A stretch of DNA of 64,000 nt, taken from NCBI RefSeq assembly GCF_000204055.1, contig NW_006768779.1, forward strand, positions 648,350 to 712,349, read 5' to 3'. Positions 22,190-32,610 of this stretch are shown here, piece after piece (the stretch's first letter is position 1; each line of letters opens with the position of its first letter). The notes beneath the pieces are model-generated. The model saw nothing but the letters and a program-made list of their open reading frames with translations. It was not told where the DNA came from and ran no database searches. Both the position numbers and the translations under genes were made by a program. Source of the stretch: Melampsora larici-populina 98AG31 (lineage: Eukaryota; Basidiomycota; Pucciniomycetes; Pucciniales; Melampsoraceae).

Positions 22190-22620
22190 ACTACTATTGT
22201 TGTGACAACTCCAATTGTGAAGAGTGCGCTTCTGTTAGGCGTACTCTTCACTCAGAAAGTGATAAGGTAAGTAAAGTGTGGTCTTCACGTGGTACACCCA
22301 AGTGAAGACTACAGCTAGTTGACCTCTAAGAAGAGGATTTGAGGAAGAGAGAAAGGGATTAAGGGTGGTGAAGAGCTAGTACGCTCTAACCTGGTGAGAC
22401 TGCGAGGGGCAGGCTTTACATTTTGGTGAACCAAAGATCCTGAAGGCTACTTTAGACTCCGTATAAGGCAGGAAGCTTTGCTGCTTTACGGTTTATGTCT
22501 AGAGTATATGATGGCCCAAGGCTCGTAGAAATCACTACCAGGGCGCTCAGCAATAGAACCCGTGATGCACAAGTTTGGTCTTCAGACTACACAACTAATC
22601 ACATACTCGAGGATCCTCTC
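22190..22620. repeat. Third hairpin-rich repeat segment
   Basis: Two strong hairpins lie 30 nt apart: 22217-22251 (13-bp stem with one G-T pair, arms starting GTGAAGAGTGCGC) and 22281-22309 (arms GTCTTCAC/GTGAAGAC, then TGG/CCA around a short loop). The loop side of the second repeats the GAAGA/TCTTC word of the first. A third, bulged hairpin (CCGTA...TACGG) is near 22460-22492. No gene is visible. It is similar in style to 280-705 and 19690-20480. Confidence 0.45.
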
Positions 22621-23322
22621 TATAGGATTTCAAGTATAATGTGATTCTGGTGTTGTGATGTGTTCAAAGATGGGGGATGAATCAAGGGAAGAAGGGGGGT
22701 TTATATATTCACGGGTCAAGCATCAACTTGTGGTTGGTGTGTGATTCTTGTCTCACTTGTGGTTGGCGCTTGGGTTAGGTTTGTTACATATTTAATACAT
22801 TATGTACATGTGTTTATGTGGCTCTTGACACTGAGCCATGAGATGTACTTATGGATTTATACAATAATATAATATTACATGTGTTACTGTTAGCCCATGG
22901 TCGTGTAATCAGGGCTCAGGGCTGACACCAATATTGGTGATTGGACATAAAACTCCTGATATTTGGGGTGTTTGTCAAAAATGCACGCCAATCCCAATTT
23001 TATTGTTTTTTTGAGGCATAGGTGCACCCCTAACCTGAAGGGAGAGACAAAATCCAGGTTTTGCACGCCAACCAGATTTTCAAAAAAACGATCTTTGTTG
23101 AAACGGACGTGATCAATCATAGAACTGCAAAGAAGGTTGGAGGCAAAAGATCTTTTGAGCCACGTTTGACTCACATACACATTTTGCAGCAAAAAATAAA
23201 TGAAATAAGATAAAAATACAATTTGAAATTTACCATGAGGTGCTTTAGACCCCCACCTTCAAAACCTCTTGAGAAGAATTTGAAGAGGGCAAAAGATGGG
23301 GAAGACTTTGTTCTATAATTAC
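22621..23322. other. Intergenic, nothing recognised
   Basis: A 100-codon minus-strand frame at 22890-23192 has no recognisable features and no splice partners. Confidence 0.35.
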
Positions 23323-24315
23323 GGGATACAAAGTAGAATCCGGGCATGTGCCCGGCTTGGTGCCCAGATTTTTTTTGGCAGTAAATTTGAATTCTGGGCC
23401 CGAAATTTTGCCCAGAAAATCAAAATGGACGGCACTATTTGGCGACCGGTTTTTTTGACCCGACACCCGGAGGACAGATAATTGGTTATGTGTCACCCTA
23501 TTCATGGTTTTTGGTGCCTGCTTACAATTCAGCGCCCGGTAGGTAGCTTGTTTGTTTACTCTACCCATCTTCCCCAAACAAACAAAACTCTCAATCTATG
23601 TACCTCACTTGTCACTACTCGACTATGAGAACAGAAACACTAGACCTGGGACCATTTCATTCAACAAACAAAACCAAACAAGCAATACAAGTTAAGATCA
23701 TTCCATTCAAGACAAACAAGTGTGTGTAAGATACGACGAGAGACAGAGAGAGACAACACAACGAATTGTCAAAAGCATAGGAAGAGCAGTTCAACAGTGT
23801 TTCAAAACTATGTTTAACCTTGCAAAGAAAAAAGAAAAACACCTTGAACGATGAATAAAAATAATTATTGGACAACCACCTCACACTCACCGATCCACCT
23901 ACCTAATTGATGTTGATACTGTTCAATCCAAACAGGTATGGTGGTGGAATGAAGCATGGCGCAGTCAAATCACAAATGAGGCAAAGGTTAGATTAGGAGG
24001 ATGGGATGAGAGGATGGAGGGTAGGTACGCCCAGTTTTGGTTGAGCCCGCTAATTGGAGAATACTGCCCTGTTTGGTTGTAGAGGGCAGTTGATTTTGGT
24101 TTGAGGGCGGTAGACATTTATTTGGCGCCCGGTTGCTGGGGCTGCGGCCAAATTTAGGTGTGCACGGGTCCGGGTATGCGCGGGAGATCCGCAGGTTATG
24201 TACCGGAAATTGCGGGCTTTGGGTATTTTCAAACCGGTCGCCAAATAGTGCCATCCAATCAAAATTTACTGCCAAAATTATTCCGGGCGCGTGCCCGGGT
24301 TCTACTTTGTATCCC
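23323..24315. mobile_element. About 1-kb TIR element, GGGATACAAAG ends
   Basis: Inverted terminal repeats of about 115 bp begin GGGATACAAAGTAGAA at both ends and contain further CCCGGGC palindromes. Left and right arms differ by scattered substitutions, many at CG/TG positions. The interior has no transposase. The flanks (TTAC left, ACAA right) do not give a clean target duplication. Non-autonomous DNA element. Confidence 0.75.
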
Positions 24316-24775
24316 ACAAATCTCTCCTGATGAAATTGAGGGTTTTGTTGTGCAAGATGGTGTAATTGTGAATTCGAGATAGCCTCTGCCCAACCAAGAT
24401 CTAATCAGGCTGAAAAGTGTCAATAAGCCGTAAGTCCCTCCTCCGCAGGCTCCAGAGGACACCTGCAATTGCATGAGGGACTTAGTTAAGTTAGATTCTT
24501 GGCTGATCATTGGCAAAAAAAGGGAAAAGGCTATTGGGCTATTTTGTGCCTTTGTCTCAAAGGCATTTGAACTCATATTTAGGACGTTTTCAGGAATTCA
24601 AGCAGGCTTTTTAGTTCACAATCCTGTCCAACAACCATGATTCCTTGCTTTATTTCAATTGCTCGGAATGTCAAATTTGAACTACTCTAATGGGATCGGT
24701 AAATTGAGCCTGCAGGTAATTCTTATGGGTCTTTTGGTAACAAAACTTTTGTCATTGTAATCTTGTTGCAAAAAG
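24316..24775. other. Intergenic, nothing recognised
   Basis: No supported feature on either strand. Confidence 0.4.
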
Positions 24776-24955
24776 ATGAAGGAATGTCGAGAATGCCAAG
24801 CGACTCGAGCGCCGGAAGTCATACAATGGGAAGTTCCGCATGCTGTGATCACAGACTCGCCCTAAAAGGTTTGCGGAAGGCACCACGGAGACGGGGCACT
24901 CGCTTGCGAAAAGTGTCATCACGTTTACAGCCAATACAAGAAGGAACCTTCTTAA
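24776..24955 (+). pseudogene. Broken zinc-finger (GATA-like) fragment
   Basis: One frame of 60 codons reads KECRECQATRAPE, then a TAA, then KVCGRHHG...ACEKCHHVY and a final TAA. The spacing CX2C ... CX2C, with ATRAP after the first pair and a basic/aromatic tail after the second, resembles a GATA-type or related zinc-binding domain. The in-frame TAA between the halves and the lack of flanking exons point to a relic. It could also be two short exons of an unrecognised gene with an intron across the TAA. Confidence 0.35.
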
Positions 24956-25141
24956 GCTTAGCTTCTTTTCAAGATGTTCTGCTGGAGGATTTGCCCTAAG
25001 ATCTCGCGAGCATCAAGGATCGAGAAATTTATACATAGAGACCAGATTGACTTGTCGATTACCTACCAGGCGTAGTAGGTATGATAGCCACACTCAAATC
25101 GATTGGTTTACATGATATGTCGGTGAGATAATCAGCCGACT

Positions 25142-26077
25142 TTATGATCCCTCCTCTGCAGACTTTTCTGGCACCGAAGGAGCAAGGCAGTCTTCCTGAT
25201 AGGACCTGATCTTCAGATCCGAAAAATCGGTTTGAGCACCTGGAACCAAACCATAGGGGGATGCAATATCGAAACCCCTGTTGACAAGACTCAGATATAC
25301 TTAGCATACAGTGAAAGTAAACGATATGAGACAAATTAGGAGTCTAACCCAGCATTCCTCAGTCGCCGAATAGCCGGTTTTTCTATGCCTGATTTGAAAA
25401 AAGCCTTATCGGAGGATTCAAAAATCATGGCCATATTATGATCGTTGATCTTCTTCAACTCGGTGGGGTCGGAGGCAAAATGATAAGACAAGTAGCTAAA
25501 GAGGTGAATAATTGATCAGTTAACAATTCACATCATTGATGTCACCCCACACATAAGTGAGTTTACCAATGAAGCAGGACACTGCTTCGATCAGTAGCTC
25601 TTGATCAAAAGTGCGTACCGAGTCAACCACGGCTTCTGTTCATCTTCCCCCTCTGCGATTAAATCAGTACCACCGGTGGACTGAGAAATTGGAGCTTGAA
25701 GAGAGTTTGATGCGGTGGATGGGGCAAATGTCTGATATAATGCCAGTCCGATGATCGAAGCACCACTCCAAATGAAAAGGGAATTACCAAACCCTGAAGT
25801 AAGTTCAACGAAGGGAGCAAAGATGCATGTGATTCAGTATTTTTGATGTTTTTGGAACGGAATGTCTAACGGAAATTCTAAATTCAGGAAAGGTAACATG
25901 TGGTTTGATTTCCAATTGGGAAGACGTACCTTCGGGCCGCTCTAGATGACTCTCATCTGTTTCGGCGCTAGAATGTAAGCTGCTGGAAGCATACCGACGG
26001 TTTTGAGGACAATTTAAGGCTCGATGTCGAAGTAAAAGCTTCTTTGATGGTGTTGATAAGTTGACGGAGCGCAGCAT
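25142..26077 (-). CDS. Complex I accessory subunit, 17.8 kDa-subunit-like
   Basis: A four-exon gene, all junctions in phase: 26077-25930, 25793-25619, 25495-25349, 25277-25142; 201 residues. The N-terminus is an Arg/Ser-rich presequence for mitochondrial import (RRYASSS). Then comes one membrane segment (GNSLFIWSGASIIGLALY), the motif KPWLTRYLSYH, and a matrix or intermembrane part with INDHNMAMIFESSDK and GGFDIASPYGLVPGAQTDF. The order presequence, TM, K-WL-KY, N-H-LIE-A, SPF-VP-GQ matches the fungal NADH:ubiquinone oxidoreductase 17.8 kDa accessory subunit as I know it from Neurospora. Identity is low, so the family call is moderate. It would sit in the inner-membrane arm of complex I and support assembly rather than catalysis. 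Confidence 0.7.
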
Positions 26078-26801
26078 TTGAAGTGATGAGTTGCGAAACA
26101 GCTTGATGGATCTTGTCTATGAAGATGAAGGTATGAAGTATCCGAGACTGACCGAGAGGTAAGTTCGATCGAACTTGAAGACCAGAGGAAAATTACATAT
26201 CTAGGAACATGTAAGCTCGGGGCAACACACTAGGGCTATGATCCGAGTGCCATTTCGAGCCGGACCGAGTCACGACAGGGCTCGCTGACCGCGTGACGTT
26301 TCTCGGGCCGGTCCGGGGTGAACCCAAACAGTCTCAAAACAATCTTTAGCCTGAGAGTGCTTTGGGCTGGCCCGATAGCCCGAGGCTAACAAAAGGATTG
26401 GATTACATAATTTGTACATATAATGCCTGCTCAGCACTGTGGATCCCAATATGATCATTAGCACAAAGTTGTGATACACATTCAAATAAAAGGAAAATTG
26501 AACTATCTCTCAATCAAAAGACAACAAATTCCTTTGCTCTAACTAGATGGCCGCTCCTTCAAGGTAGACTAGTTTCTTTCATCTTAACTTGTTTAGTCAG
26601 TGTTTCATACAATAAAGCCATTATTATGCACTTGAAAAAAATGTTTAGCAGAGCTTGGAAAAGTGAGTGCAGCCACTATCTTTCAACTCTGCAGGAACCA
26701 GTCCACTCATCTCCCATCTATTCAGAAGAAACTTATCACCTTCTCCTCTATGTAAACTGTGGACTAACTGAAAACCCTAAACATTTGTTGTTGTACTGTA
26801 A
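26078..26801. other. Intergenic with half of a dispersed repeat
   Basis: The start is the promoter side of the complex I gene. About 26500-26640 is homologous to 34917-35060 (both read TCCTTTGCTC(T/C)AACTAGATGGCC, then AACTTGTTTAG and a GAAAAAAA run), so the retroelement at 26802-33534 lies between two diverged copies of the same repeat. Confidence 0.5.
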
Positions 26802-27078
26802 ATGGTAGACGGTACCCAAAGGCACGACGGTACCGTCTGTTTCCACGATGAGTGGCGGGGTCGGCCTATGGGAAGTGGGAGAAAACAGCCTTCTACCAAG
26901 GGTAGGTTTTCTCCCGGCGCGAGCTCAAGAATTCAGAGTAAAGGAAAATCCCTTCACTCCATCTTTCTCCCCCACGCGTCAACTTCCCCATAGTCGACTA
27001 TCCCACACTCAGATCCGGGGAATTTCACTCTCTCATCTCCTACTTGAAGCCATCTGGCTTAAAGCTCTCTTTTCAAAA
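26802..27078 (+). repeat. Split direct repeat A1
   Basis: 277 bp repeated at 32847-33123 with one visible difference. Near its start AGACGGTACC (26807-26816) pairs with GGTACCGTCT (26829-26838) around a 12-nt spacer. Such a palindrome at the element edge could be the recombinase binding site. Its position just before the first ATG (27108) also makes it the likely 5' leader/promoter. Confidence 0.9.
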
Positions 27079-27107
27079 TCCTTCATAGTTTCTTTATTGA
27101 ACTCAAC

Positions 27108-29024
27108 ATGTCGACAGATAACATCAACAACCCTGTAATAACAGACGCCTCCACAGGAAATACGTCTAACACGGAAAGGTTCACTCAGATGTTGAGAAGG
27201 TCAAGTGCGAGATTAAGAGCGACATCCGTCCCAGCATTAGATTATGAACAGACGGTGAATCCCCCATTGGAACCCAAACAGCCGCCTGCCGATGAGGGGG
27301 CTCCGCCTACTGCGACGAGCAGTCAACGAGGTGGGAACCGAGGAAGAGGTCGTCGAGCTGCTAGAGGATCGACTAGACCTACTGCCGAGAACAGGAGCCA
27401 AGGGGGTGGAACCCCGTCGGTAACACTCACGGTGCCGGGCGCCAACACGAACGGAAATGCGACTTCTGGAGCGCCTCTGGCATCTAGTCTTCAACCAGGA
27501 AATGGTGTGTTGGCAATCAGTCAAGTGGGCTTGGGTGCAACCCAAGGGTCGAATCGTACCTCTGTCATCCACCCGGCAGGCTCAAACTCGGCAGGGTTAA
27601 TCGCGGAAGAGAACGTTGGAGGCAATACAAACGGTAAGCCTTCTTCGAATTGACCACCTAGAGTGATGCCGCGGCATGCGAAGTAAATTACCACTTACAA
27701 GTGATGCCACCGCGAGGTGATGCCTCTCAGAGATGAGTGAACGGGGAACAGAACTAAGTCGCACATTGTATTTCCATTACCTGTCCCAGTCAATAAATCC
27801 CCTCCGCGCAGAAACACGACGTCTGCCGTGGTTAGCCCACCGAAGGGCATGCACTCTTGGCTGATCGCCAATGGATTGTCAATAATCAACGCTTCAGGCT
27901 CCGTGACACCTAATGGATTTACAACAGGACTTGGATGCCTACCTAAGACTCCTGCCACTGCCAACCCGACTCCCAAGAAAGCTCCTTGTTTTGACTTAAC
28001 CAACGATACCGACGATGCTACTCCATCTTCGAAAGAAACTGATATGTCGAAGTCCACTACCAAATCGAAACCAGAAGTCAGTGCCAAGGGCATAGAAAAC
28101 ACTGGTCTTGTCAGTTTATCAAAACATTGGCACGACAAGCTCTCACCACTAGTAGGATATGTACCATTATCTATCTTCAACATCAATTGGTTAAAATTGG
28201 ACCTGCTTAGGACTACTTCTCGTCCACGAACCTCGAAAGATAAGGATGACAAGTATGTCGGCATGGAAGTTCCCGAGGAGTGGAAGATGTCCTTCGGAGA
28301 ATGGGTGACTGCTTTCGATCTCTTCGTGGCCTATCTGGTGCATTACGAACATGTCGGCCTAGCTAAGCGTTTCAAAGTTCATAAGGAGAATGTATTCGCC
28401 ATTATGAGAGAAAGGAGGAGTTGGCCGATGGCTTTTCGGTACGATATGGCAATACGGACAACAGTGCTTACGATTCGGAACTCTGACGGCAAATTAGCGG
28501 CTCCCGGAGACCAAAACAAAACGATTGAGAGAGATGCCCGTCTAGAGACAGAGCGTTTGGGCAACTTCGACCCCAGATTCGCAGACTGTAATCCTTATGC
28601 AGAAGGCCAAGTCAAGTCCCACATTAACCCGATCAGCGGTGAACGGATGCGTCACAACGAGAACACCTTTGGACCTACCAGGAATGACCATTTGATGAGT
28701 TCTACTTACGGGAAGCCGAATGCGAGATCTTGGGCCTTTGCGAATCAAGTGGTTTATGACGGCCCAGGCGGCGTGAGCTTCAATGACGCTGAAGATAGAG
28801 GACATGGTAGTCGTAGGAACCGTGGACGTGGTAGAGGTGGTCGCTGGAATGGCGGTGGTGGTCATGAAGCTTCACCTAGGGGTAGGCGAGGAAATGACAA
28901 TTATGACGAGAGAAGAGCTGATGGAGGCGGTTCATGGAAACGTGAGGATAGGCGCGATGACCGCCGAGGCGATGAGCGCGGGCCTGTGGGTCCTAAGTTT
29001 GGCGGCCAAGGGAAGGAAAAGTAA
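27108..29024 (+). CDS. Gag-like protein with an intron
   Basis: First gene of the tyrosine-recombinase element. Exon 1 is 27108-27633 and exon 2 is 27790-29024; the 156-nt intron starts gtaagcc and ends cctgtcccag, and the join keeps frame (codon G|TC). The product is 586 residues. The N-terminal part is Asn/Ser/Gly-rich with an RGGNRGRGRR stretch. The middle, after a putative PAPSP-like linker, holds an alpha-rich block (EWKMSFGEWVTAFDLFVAYL) like a capsid segment. The C-terminus is an RGG/DRR-rich basic tail suited to RNA binding. No CCHC knuckle was found. A spliced gag is unusual because spliced RNA could not restore the genomic intron. Confidence 0.75.
27634..27789 (+). other. Intron inside the retroelement gag gene
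   Basis: GT at 27634 and AG at 27788-27789. It contains stop codons in all frames used by the exons and a 12-bp palindrome ATGCCGCGGCAT (27666-27677), followed by the related GTGATGCCACCGCGAGG. Its retention in genomic DNA implies that unspliced RNA is what is reverse-transcribed. Confidence 0.7.
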
Positions 29025-29333
29025 GCCCTTCAGCATGATTGAGCCACTACTTTTCGTCTAGAGAGTTATCATACAATTGGGCCGTATACCCTACGCTTTG
29101 GTGTGTGTTGTCCACCCAAATGAGCCTCGTCTCATGTTTCTTGGTTTTGTGCCGGCTCCTTGTCTGTAGAAGGTTGTCCGAGGCGTGCAATGTTCCTGTC
29201 GCATACAACTTGACTGCTCCTGTCTAGCGCATGTTTGATCTTCTTCATGTTTCTGTCACGATCCTGTCTATACGCTGTACTTCCTGTCGAAGGTCAATGA
29301 AAGCAGATAAGTTTGTTGGATAAATTTCTGACT

Positions 29334-31190
29334 ATGGCGTGCCTACCTCCCCCTGATCTGTGTAGCCCGACAATACGTGAAAGAGCCCCGTTGCCTAGCT
29401 CAAGGTTTCGTGATCGGAGGATGCCAGAAGCTGGCCCAAGAATTGTGTTAGACGAATCAGTTGAGAGGTCCGGACCTGTGGAGCTACTTCCTTATTCGAA
29501 TTCAGGGAGAGGTTACGATCCTCGTTGGCCCAAAGAGGTGGCAGTGTGTGACCTAAATTTAGAGAAATGGAAAACATTAGTCGAGCTGTACGGAATTGAA
29601 GGTGATGCTGAGGAAGTCCTAGAAGGTTGTAGGATAGGGTTCCATCAGGGAATTCCTGATCATAATTTAGGTGCTCGCCGTTGGTTCACACCACCCAATC
29701 ACGAGTCGGCTAAGCAAGCGGCAGAAAAGATAGAGAACACGCTAGCGAAAGAACGCAGAGCAAACAGGATATTCGGGCCATTCACTCACAGGGAAGTCTT
29801 TGAAAAATTAGGTTTCTTCAGGTCCAGCCCGATGGGTAGTGTCATCAACGGGGATGGATCTTTCAGGATCATCAATGACCTATCATTTCCTCAGAATGTA
29901 GAAGAAACTCCGTCAGTTAACAGCTTCGTAGACAAAAAGGAATTTGTGACAAGCTGGGATGATTTCAAGGTAGTGGCGATATTTTTTAGGACTCACCTGG
30001 GAAAGTACAAGGTGGCAATATTTTTTAGGACTCACCTGGGAAAGTACAAGGTGGCAATATTCAATTGGGAGAAGGCCTATCAGCAGATTGCTATTCACCC
30101 ATCTCAATGGCGGTTTCTTCTCATTATGGACCTTTGGAAAAGGATGTGGCTTGACACGCGTATTCAGTTTGGTGGTGTCGCAGGATGCGGTGTGTTTGGT
30201 AGACCAGCAGATTTGTGGAGGAAGATTGTGATCAAACATTTTAACTTAGTCACCGCGTTCAGGTGGGTGGATGACAATCTGCTCATCAAAGAAGAAAGCA
30301 ACGTAACTACCATCCAAGATATTGTTCTTCTAAGCACGGAGATGGGTGTGTCGTCAAACTCAGAGAAAGTCCACGAGTTCGCGGATGAGCAGCGATATAT
30401 TGGATTCATCTGGAACGTGGCGGAAAGGACCGTTTGTTTACCCAAAGATAAATTCGTCAAAAGGAAACAGCAAGTTGATGATTTCTTAGTTCTCAAAGCA
30501 GCATTCAATCTCAAGCAGGCGGAGAGACTGATAGGAAGGTTGGTCCATACAACTCACATCGTTCCCAACATGAGATGCTATATGCCCAGTTTACATCGAT
30601 GGAAAGCAGAATGGAAGGTATTGTCTGCGCTGCGGAAGGTTCCGAGAGATGTAAGGGAGGACCTGTTAGAATGGCAGGCTGCGTTACAGAACTTCCAACC
30701 TCGACGAATAATTCCTGATTCGGTACCCATAGATGTTGAATGGGTAGGTGACGCATCGATGTCAGGAATAGGTGTATTGATTGGCTCTAAGTGGGCAGAA
30801 TTTTGTCTAGTGAAAGGTTGGAACCTGATAACGACACATCGAGGGAAGCGAAATATAGCCTGGGCCGAGACGGTTGCGATAAGGTTGGGTTTGTTAGTAT
30901 TAAGTAAGTTGAGAGACGTGCGCGGGAAGTGCTTCATTGTACTTACCGACAATACGACGTCACAAGCGGCGGTCGACAAACATAAGTCAGGTGATCAGGC
31001 TGTAAACAAGGAGTGGAAGCAAGTGCAAAAGCTGTTAGCGGCGCTGCAATGCGATGTAGTAGCAGAAAGAGTAGCGACTGGTGACAACATGGCAGACCTA
31101 CTTTCTAGAGGTTTAGATAACCGTAGTATGGAAGATTGTGTAGAGATAGTTGTACCAGATGACCTGAGATTGGTAGTAAAACAATGCTAG
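29334..31190 (+). CDS. Reverse transcriptase-RNase H of the Ngaro/DIRS-like element
   Basis: 618 residues from the first ATG (29334); the frame is open a few codons further up. RT: GDGSFRIINDLSFP, then FNWEKAYQQI at the motif A position, FGGVAGCGVFGRP (motif B region) and FRWVDDNLL (motif C with DD). RNase H: VGDASMSG, AWAET, VLTDNTTS and a final DLLSRG. Two oddities: the motif A aspartate position reads Asn (residue 244, codon AAT at 30063), and a 39-bp tandem duplication (29973-30011 and 30012-30050) repeats 13 residues immediately before motif A. Both could kill the polymerase. The domain order RT-RH without protease or integrase fits this retroelement order. Confidence 0.88.
   Translation: MACLPPPDLCSPTIRERAPLPSSRFRDRRMPEAGPRIVLDESVERSGPVELLPYSNSGRGYDPRWPKEVAVCDLNLEKWKTLVELYGIEGDAEEVLEGCRIGFHQGIPDHNLGARRWFTPPNHESAKQAAEKIENTLAKERRANRIFGPFTHREVFEKLGFFRSSPMGSVINGDGSFRIINDLSFPQNVEETPSVNSFVDKKEFVTSWDDFKVVAIFFRTHLGKYKVAIFFRTHLGKYKVAIFNWEKAYQQIAIHPSQWRFLLIMDLWKRMWLDTRIQFGGVAGCGVFGRPADLWRKIVIKHFNLVTAFRWVDDNLLIKEESNVTTIQDIVLLSTEMGVSSNSEKVHEFADEQRYIGFIWNVAERTVCLPKDKFVKRKQQVDDFLVLKAAFNLKQAERLIGRLVHTTHIVPNMRCYMPSLHRWKAEWKVLSALRKVPRDVREDLLEWQAALQNFQPRRIIPDSVPIDVEWVGDASMSGIGVLIGSKWAEFCLVKGWNLITTHRGKRNIAWAETVAIRLGLLVLSKLRDVRGKCFIVLTDNTTSQAAVDKHKSGDQAVNKEWKQVQKLLAALQCDVVAERVATGDNMADLLSRGLDNRSMEDCVEIVVPDDLRLVVKQC
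29973..30050 (+). repeat. 39-bp tandem duplication inside the RT gene
   Basis: Two copies of a 39-bp unit (starting GTGGCRATATTTTTTAGG) differ at one base, and the first 10 bases recur once more at 30051. It adds 13 codons without shifting frame, just upstream of catalytic motif A. Confidence 0.9.
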
Positions 31191-31389
31191 TGAAATGAAT
31201 CCTTCTTGTTTCTTCTGATTGACCACCTTGTTAGCGCCAAGTTTGTTCCCGAAACGGGGTTGTTTGGTTGCCCTCTTGCTCTCGGGCAGGATTTATGACC
31301 TGGTTGCTGGGAAACCACTACAGAGTAGAAAGACTCGGTCGTTGTAAAACTTGATCGTTATACCCATACAAAACATCGTCGCATCAGTC

Positions 31390-32421
31390 ATGGAGTTCCT
31401 CAAAGGCCTAGACGGCATAAACTCAGTAGCGAGTGACCCAATCAAGACTTACATGATTAACGGGAGCTGGTCTGACGCAACGATCAAACATTACAACGCC
31501 GGTGTCTCGAAGTTAATTGCCTTCGCTAAAGAAAAGAACATTCCTCAATCACGACTGTTACCAATCGATCGAGAAGTGTTGTTCGCATTCGTGGTTTGGG
31601 CGGGTCCAAAGCATCCGACCGAACCAGTAGACTCGAAATCCCCTCCAATAAAATCGAATACGATTAGAACTTACTTATCGGGCATCAAAGCGTGGCATCT
31701 ATTCCACGACTTTGAATACCCTCACACTGCGACCGATCGGGTCGAAGCGATTCTGAAAGCAGCCCAAAAACTAGAACTCCGAGAAGGACCTAAAGAAAAG
31801 AAAAACCCGGTGATGGTAAAACATTTGTTTGGTCTCCTAGAGTGTCTGTCAGACGGATCGTTAGAAAACCAAACGGCGTACACAGTAGCCTTAGTTGCCT
31901 TTTGGGGCATGGCTTGTTTGGGGGAATTGCTAAAACCGGCGAACAGTAAGAATCAGATTAAGGTGAAGGACTTGGTCTGGGGAGGAAAGATGGATTTCTT
32001 ACGTATTAGGATCAGAGAAGCGAAGACGGCTGCCGTGGGGGAAATTCAAGAGATCCACTGTCAAAATCAAAACTCCCTCCTCGACCCAGTCTACGCGGTT
32101 CAAAGGTTGATCAAAGATACGAATGCTACGGAAGACGACCCCCTGTTTTCATACCAACGTGGTGACAAGAGGATAACTTTGACAAAAGCACGGTGTCAGA
32201 AAATCTTTGCAGACGTATGGGAGAGTAGAATGAGAACGAAGTTGACCGGGCATTCATTTCGGGTTGGGGGTGCGTCGTTGAGGTGGAACTTGGATTGTCC
32301 TCTGGAACAGATAGTAGCTCTTGGGCGATGGAGGTCAAAGGCCTACAAACTGTACATTAGGGAGTACAGCGACGCAGATCTATTGAACACTGTACGACTA
32401 CTCGAAGAACTTAGATTGTAG
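31390..32421 (+). CDS. Tyrosine recombinase of the Ngaro/DIRS-like element
   Basis: 343 residues from ATG 31390. The N-terminal half is a core-binding domain (TIKHYNAGVSKLIAF, then IRTYLSGIKAWH). The catalytic half has the second box HSFRVGGAS (H-x-x-R), then LGRWRSKAYKLYIREY with the nucleophilic tyrosine region. The first box reads GMACLGEL, where the family normally has Arg (ARLGEL-type): residue 176 is Cys, codon TGT at 31915, one C-to-T step from CGT. The protein would join the circular DNA copy to the chromosome without target duplication. If Cys176 is real, this copy's enzyme is probably dead. Confidence 0.88.
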   Translation: MEFLKGLDGINSVASDPIKTYMINGSWSDATIKHYNAGVSKLIAFAKEKNIPQSRLLPIDREVLFAFVVWAGPKHPTEPVDSKSPPIKSNTIRTYLSGIKAWHLFHDFEYPHTATDRVEAILKAAQKLELREGPKEKKNPVMVKHLFGLLECLSDGSLENQTAYTVALVAFWGMACLGELLKPANSKNQIKVKDLVWGGKMDFLRIRIREAKTAAVGEIQEIHCQNQNSLLDPVYAVQRLIKDTNATEDDPLFSYQRGDKRITLTKARCQKIFADVWESRMRTKLTGHSFRVGGASLRWNLDCPLEQIVALGRWRSKAYKLYIREYSDADLLNTVRLLEELRL

Positions 32422-32610
32422 CAATTTAATTAACGCGGTGTTGGGGATTGACATGCGCAGGAAGCCGAGCGGTATGTTACATTTACATAATGCTCTAGTC
32501 AGCAGCATTTGACTGGGGGGTGTTCAAGGAAAGCGAGGGTAACCTTGACCCAGATCACTGGGGATGGGAGTTCGCAGGCTCAGGCCCGTGACCTGAGTCA
32601 AGGGGAAGCA

